From contig BQKZ01004145.1 of assembly GCA_036244855.1 (NCBI GenBank), forward strand, positions 1 through 19,424: 19,424 nucleotides of DNA. Direction: 5' to 3'. The notes beneath the pieces are model-generated. The model made no database searches. It was not told the origin of the DNA and saw only the letters and a list, made by a program, of their open reading frames with translations. The DNA comes from Temnopleurus reevesii (lineage: Eukaryota > Echinodermata > Echinoidea > Temnopleuroida > Temnopleuridae). The first letter of the stretch is position 1. Each line of letters opens with the position of its first letter. Both the position numbers and the translations under genes were made by a program. Of this stretch, positions 9,101 through 15,598 are shown one piece after another.

Positions 9101-12100
9101 CTATATGTGTTTGTAGATAAATCATGAAGACTCGGTAGCCGAGCTAACTTCACCTGTCGCCGGGGCATTCCTGCTTCTTGCGATTACTCTCCGTCAGTAA
9201 TCTATCTCTGATCGCACCCAATCCATATAATGTCATCAAAATTTGTCACCCTTATAATTTTAAACCTATTTGTGTCTTTAGGTAAACCATGAAGATTCTG
9301 TAGCGGAGCTCACTTCTCCAGTCGCCATGGCCATCCTGCTCCTACTGATGACTCTCCGCCAGTGCTCCATTTCTGATCGGCCCAAATCTGTATCAACTCT
9401 TATGCCATTTCAGTATCTCACCCTGATCATTTTAAACCTACTTATGTTACCAGGTAAACCATGAAGACTCGGTGGCCGAGCTAACCTCGCCAGTGGCCGG
9501 AGCATTCCTTCTTCTTGCGATGACTCTCCGCCAGTGTTCGATCTCTGATCGCTCCCAATCGATATCAACTCTCATGTCGTCTCAGTACGTGAACGTCCTG
9601 GATGGATCCATGGTGCAGACATTCAACCCAGATGCGTCAGTCCTTAGCGGAGCAGGAGGAGGAGGGGGAGGGGGAGCTTCAGGTGTGAAGATCCCTGTAG
9701 TTTCTCTGACGGCCATTCTGAAAGAGCTTCTCACTTTCATTCTTTCTACAAGTAAGTCAAATACAGTTTCTTTGCTTCAAGCAGGATGGCATTTAGCCAG
9801 TCGTTTTCCTTTGGAGGTGGTTGAGAAAAGATGAGATTGAAAGGAGGGGAGGGTGGAAGAAAAAGGGGGAGGAGAGGAGGATAGAGGGATGAGGAGCAGG
9901 AGGTGTCAGATCCCTGTGGTTTCGTTGACAGCCATTCTGAAAGAGCTTCTTACTTTTATTCTATCTATGAGTAAGTCAAATACAGTTTTCTTTGCCGTTT
10001 AAGCATGTTATGAAAGTACTGTGGAAACTTATAAAAGAGATCTGAATATTCCTGATATAAACAGTTGTACTTTAGTCCCAGCTGAATGTAGCCGTAATGG
10101 TGACCCCTAGTACGGAGATTGCAATATATTGCAAAGTTTCCAGCTCTGGAACACTTTCAATTTTGCTAAAAGCGATTATTCCTATGTGTAACTGCAAATG
10201 CATTTTTGTGCATAGATTTTCTGCAACTCGGACCAAATTTCATCACATTTATTTTCTTTGGCAGGTGGCGTACAGCAGAGAGTGCGAACCAACCTCTACG
10301 GCACACTCCTCAACTATCTTCAGATTCCTGGCAAGCCTCGGGAGATCCCAACCCTCCAGTCCTCCACTGCTATGAATTCAGCCATCTTGGAGGAGTATGA
10401 GCGCGTCATGACGGCAAACCTAGCCGTTATTCAAGAGTTTGGGGAGTCATTTTGTGAGCTCGTTTGCAGGGATGCCTGCGATGGTCATGAATTGGGAAGG
10501 GTAAGGAAAGACATATCAAAAATCATTGTTGGTTTTAGACTTAAAGAATCACAGCTGATGAAAAAATTGGATGAACATGAGATGCAAACTAAAAGATAAT
10601 AGATGAAAGATGGCAATGCTATTTGAAGTTTGACAGTTTATAGTTATTTTTCAATGTATTTATTGAAAAGAAATCTTGATACCTTTATTGTATTACACAG
10701 TCATGCATATCTCTATGAACAGCTTTATGATATGCAACCCAGCTCTGATTCGTATTGACCTTTCTCATTAATACTTCATAATTGCAGCTAATGCTACAGT
10801 AGACTTTGTTCTAATGCACTCACCTTCCCTTTTCTTATGTCGATCTAAATTACCTGGTATTTGTCTTCTTTTTTTTATGATCTGAATTCCTAGACCCTAG
10901 CACTGTCAGTGATCGACGCCATCAACTCCATCGACCGACGCGGCCACTGGTTGAGCATTCTCACATCCAAGGGTTACCTACGACACTTCATTGAGGGCGT
11001 GCTTCACATGGACCAAGCCCTGCAGAGCTGTCTACAGCCTAGCCCTGAGCCGATGAAAGCGCTCTACATTTATGAATCCACAATGGTAGGTCATTTGCTT
11101 CCTTCTTCTGAATGGAATTAAAAACTTTGCTACCATTTTTTTTTTAATCTTTTTTTGGTTACTTGATGTAAAAGCACATCGGATGTGTGGGTGGATAAAC
11201 CTTTTCGGACCTTCTTGTTTTTGTCTTTTGTCCAGTCCTTGATATTGATAGTTCTTGAGAGAAGATTAAGACCTGTGCAGAATTATTGACCTATGATTAG
11301 AGCACTGCTTACTTATAAGTAATTAGTTCATTCCTTGTGATCTATATTTTTTTTTTATTTGTGATATTGTCAGTTATTTATTGCTTTTATTTGTTTGTTT
11401 TTATCCTGATGAGAGTTGCTGAGACGGCAAGCAGAGCTCAAGCATTGTTCCAGATGGGTCTGATGGAAAGGCTAAGCCAGTGTACATTCTTTTAGTTTAG
11501 GATCCTCATTATCCAATTTTCTCCTTACTGATTAAAAAATATATATGTTAAACAATTGCATGGATAAAAACAAATTATTTGTATGTATGCATATTTAAAA
11601 AGTGATATAAATGCGAAATTTTATGGCCAAAATAGTCAATGATGACTGATCTCCAACCAAGTCAAACGAAGAAGAAGAAGTTTTATCTCTGACGACAGCA
11701 CCGCTTGCAATTAATTTTTTTATCGATTTGTGCATTCAATCATGATATGATTGTTTATGATTTATTAATTATCATTGTTTGCTGTTTTTCTTTCAGTCGC
11801 TTCTGATGCGAGTTGCCGAGACAGCAAGCGGAGCCCAAGCTTTGCTGCAGATGGGGCTGATGGAAAGACTAGGCCAGTGCAGGTTCATTGATCTCCGGCC
11901 AGAACACCGTACAGCAAGGTAGGGGAACTTCCATTGTTCCACTTATAATTTTCTTTCTTTTAATGGTTATTTTGATAATGAATTAATTTGATGATGATAT
12001 GAATGTTCATGTATCAAACTTAATCTTTTAAATTTGTTAAGTGCTGCATTTGTTTTTCACCCACAAATGTGCTGCTTTTCTCATTTTCATTCTTTGCTCA

Positions 12101-15100
12101 AACCAATTTTTTTAAAGATTTATATGAAGCGTGATTCAATGTGTTTGTAGACAGTTGGCCAGTTTACTAGATAGATTCAAATTTTTGGATGTTTCTTTAT
12201 AACGAACTTGTTGATGTGATATTTCTGAAACTGGTGAGTCACAACTGAACTACAATACTTCGAATCCAGATTGCATATTTTACTTGTTGCTGTGTCGGAT
12301 GTGCTTCAGGCAAGCTTTCGGGGTTCTCAAGAAAAACACGCCCATTCCATGAATTCAGTACATTTGAGGTATAAATGGGTGTAGTGCCCTGCTTTCACCT
12401 GATTTCTTCACAAAGTGAAGTGAAAAAGAAGAAATTGAGCTTTGATCATTCCAATATTTTACAGTCATCCGAGGCTCGTTGAAGGAATGGAAGCGATTGC
12501 AGTAGATTCCTTTCTACCTGATGTCATGAGCCGATATCATCAACTCCTCTTTCCAGTCCTGAGGCTTTGTAAAGCAATCATCACTTCCCTAGGCAGTCAA
12601 CACAAGGAAGCGACCAGTCAGGTAATAGCATTTATCTGATGAGCATGCTTAGTGAAGCAGATTTTTAGGAATATTTGAACTGTTGCTAATTCCTCTTTCC
12701 TGTCCTGAGGCTTTGTAAGGCAATTATCACTTTCCTCACCAGTCAGCACAATGAATCAGCCATAAATAAGGCATAAACATAAACATGGCATTTCAAACAT
12801 AATACAGACTCTTGAATAATGTTTGCCTGAGCACCATGTAGTCTATAGAAATGTCTTTAACCCTAATATAGCCGGGCTTTTTTTGGTCTTCTATAGCCAA
12901 AGGGGGGGTGGATTCATCCCCCCCATGAGAATTCGGCCGCGATAGCGCGATCGCCGCGAAAATTTGCACATACGTCACCTATGGTAAACTTTACCTAATT
13001 GTAAAAAAAAATTCAAAAATGTTCATTCTTTCAATTAATTATGCTAATTTATGCATGAAATCATTGTTTGGCTCTGAAGTAGAAAATAAAGCTCCTAGAA
13101 TCATAATTGTTGGTGTAAATATTCTCTGTAGCATTCTTATCAATGTTCTTGAAAAAAAATTCTGATACCATCATTAATTTCTTATGTATTTCTTTGTTTT
13201 GTGAATTTCTTATGTATTTCTTTGTTTTTCGACCTTTTGTTTGTTATTTTTTTTACCCAAAATTATTGCAGGACATTATATAAGCATAATTATGCTAGAA
13301 ATAATCGATTTGAGCCATGAAAGGGAAAATAATCATACCTTTCTGAAAATTGTGAGAAAACTCTATTTGCGTTGACTTTGTACACAAAATCACGTATTTA
13401 AGCAATTTTGGGTCTGACGTGTATGTATAAAAAGTCGCGTAGCGTCGAAACGGTACGCCTGATTTTCGCGAAAATGGTATCAAAAGTTGCGCGAGGCTTC
13501 AAAGTAAAAAGTCATGGAGCGGCGCAGTAAAAAAATTTCGTGCGGCAGCATCATCGCGGAAAATGTCGAGGGGGGGGGTGATTCAACCCCCCCCTCCCCC
13601 CGGCCTTTTTAGGGTTAAAAAATAGTCCTGTAGAGGACTGAACAAAAGTTGAGAAGAAAGATGAAGAACAAAGCAAATCTCCCACTCACCACCCACCCTA
13701 TTTGAATGCTTACTATAACTAGTAATTAAAAGATTTCTCCATTCAAATGCAGACTAAACTGAAATTAACCAGGAACAGTATTTTTCTTTACATTTGCCCA
13801 ATTCAGCAGGTTTTTTTCTTGATTTGTATTACAGGTGCTGCACTTCATTGTCGCTCATAGCGATGCGTTCACCGCAATCCTGCGAGATCAACAGCAACGT
13901 CCTGACAGGGATTTGTTAGAAGAGCTCTCTCTGTTGACGGGTGTTATCTGCACAGTGATGGGTGAAGGTAAGAATTGATCAATATCCTTTTACACTTCCA
14001 TGTTGTTTCCCAATTAAGAGAATTAAAATCTGACCAGTAAAGTCTGTCTGAGTTTTAACTACTTGGGAGTTCCCAATATCTTTTGAGATATTTTACTGAA
14101 AAGAGATAGATGACACAATTTCACCTGTATTGTTTCAATTGACCCATTGAAGTAGGGTGTTTGAAGTAGGGTGTTTGACTGGTCCATCTCACCCCATATC
14201 CCCCTCCAGACCCATCTCACACGCCTCCTTCGAAAGAACCTGATAGAATGCTTGGCAAACAATTTCCCATTCAATGATTATAAATGCATGACAAATGCGA
14301 TAAATAAAGGACATTTCTCATGATTTGATCTCCACGCTTCCTTTCTTTTCTAAAGATTATCTCATCCTAGTGCATGATAAATTCAACAAATATCGTATAT
14401 TTCTAATGATTTGATAATTTCATCTCCTCCCCTCCTTTCCCTTTTAGTGGATTACTTTGACCCCTCTCTACAAGATATGACCAGCCCCGCCCACATCTCC
14501 CTGCAGACCCACCTAACACGCCTCCATCGACAGATCTTTGCTAAAAAGAGTATCTCATTCAAGCGCATAATAAATTCAACAAATATCATGTATTTCTAAT
14601 GATTTGATAATTTCATCTCCACCTCTCCTTTTCTTTTCAGTGGACTACTTCGATCCAGCTCTACAAGATATGACTGGCCCCTCCCACATCCCCCTCCAGA
14701 CCCATCTCACCCGCCTCCATCGTCAGATCCTGGCCCTGGTTCCGCGGTTCTGTGCTCTAGACCAATGGCTAAAGGATCTCAAGACTGCTGATGGGGCGTG
14801 GCAGAGGGGTGTGGCCGAGGGTGGGGCTATGGAAGAGGAGCATGGGAAGGATAAAGATGGGAAAGGAACAAGCGCAAGATCAGCGTATCTTGAGATCGTT
14901 GGGCACGTCGTTGGTTACTGTCGCACAGTGGTTGTCCGTTCAGGTAAGGGAATGTAAAAATGATTGTCTGATCATGCAGCATAATTGCAATACGTCTCAC
15001 AAAATGCATAGCTGCCAACTGCTACTAATTTTTATTAATTATTACTAATTTTGAGCTTCAATTTGTTATGTTTTGGGTAAAATTCACAAGAAATTACTAA

Positions 15101-15557
15101 TTTTGACAACATTAGTACATATATTTCAATGTATAATATGTGAAGATTACTAATTTATGGAACGATTTTCACCAATTTCCACTGTCTCATGTTGGCAGCT
15201 CTGAAAATGTATGCGATTATAAATGTAGAATTAGAACCAATGAGAGCTCAAAATCCTTATTACTAGAAGTCATCAATCCTCCCTGGTAAGCTCAATAAGT
15301 TGTATTGGGGTATGTTATACTTTCTGTAATTTCTTGTAGGAGACTCAAATGCTTGGTCATGATCTCAACAAATACGTGGGGAGGGATAAGTATTATTATT
15401 ATGTTATGGCAGTTTATTTATTCATTTATTTTCTTTTGCACACAGGTTCTACGGCTGATGAGTGGCAGATTATTTTCACCCCATCGCTCCAAGAGGCTGT
15501 CGCAAGAGACTACCAGAGACTAGAAGGTATTACAGATGAAGATGATGATGATGATGG

Positions 15558-15598
<41 letters not shown>

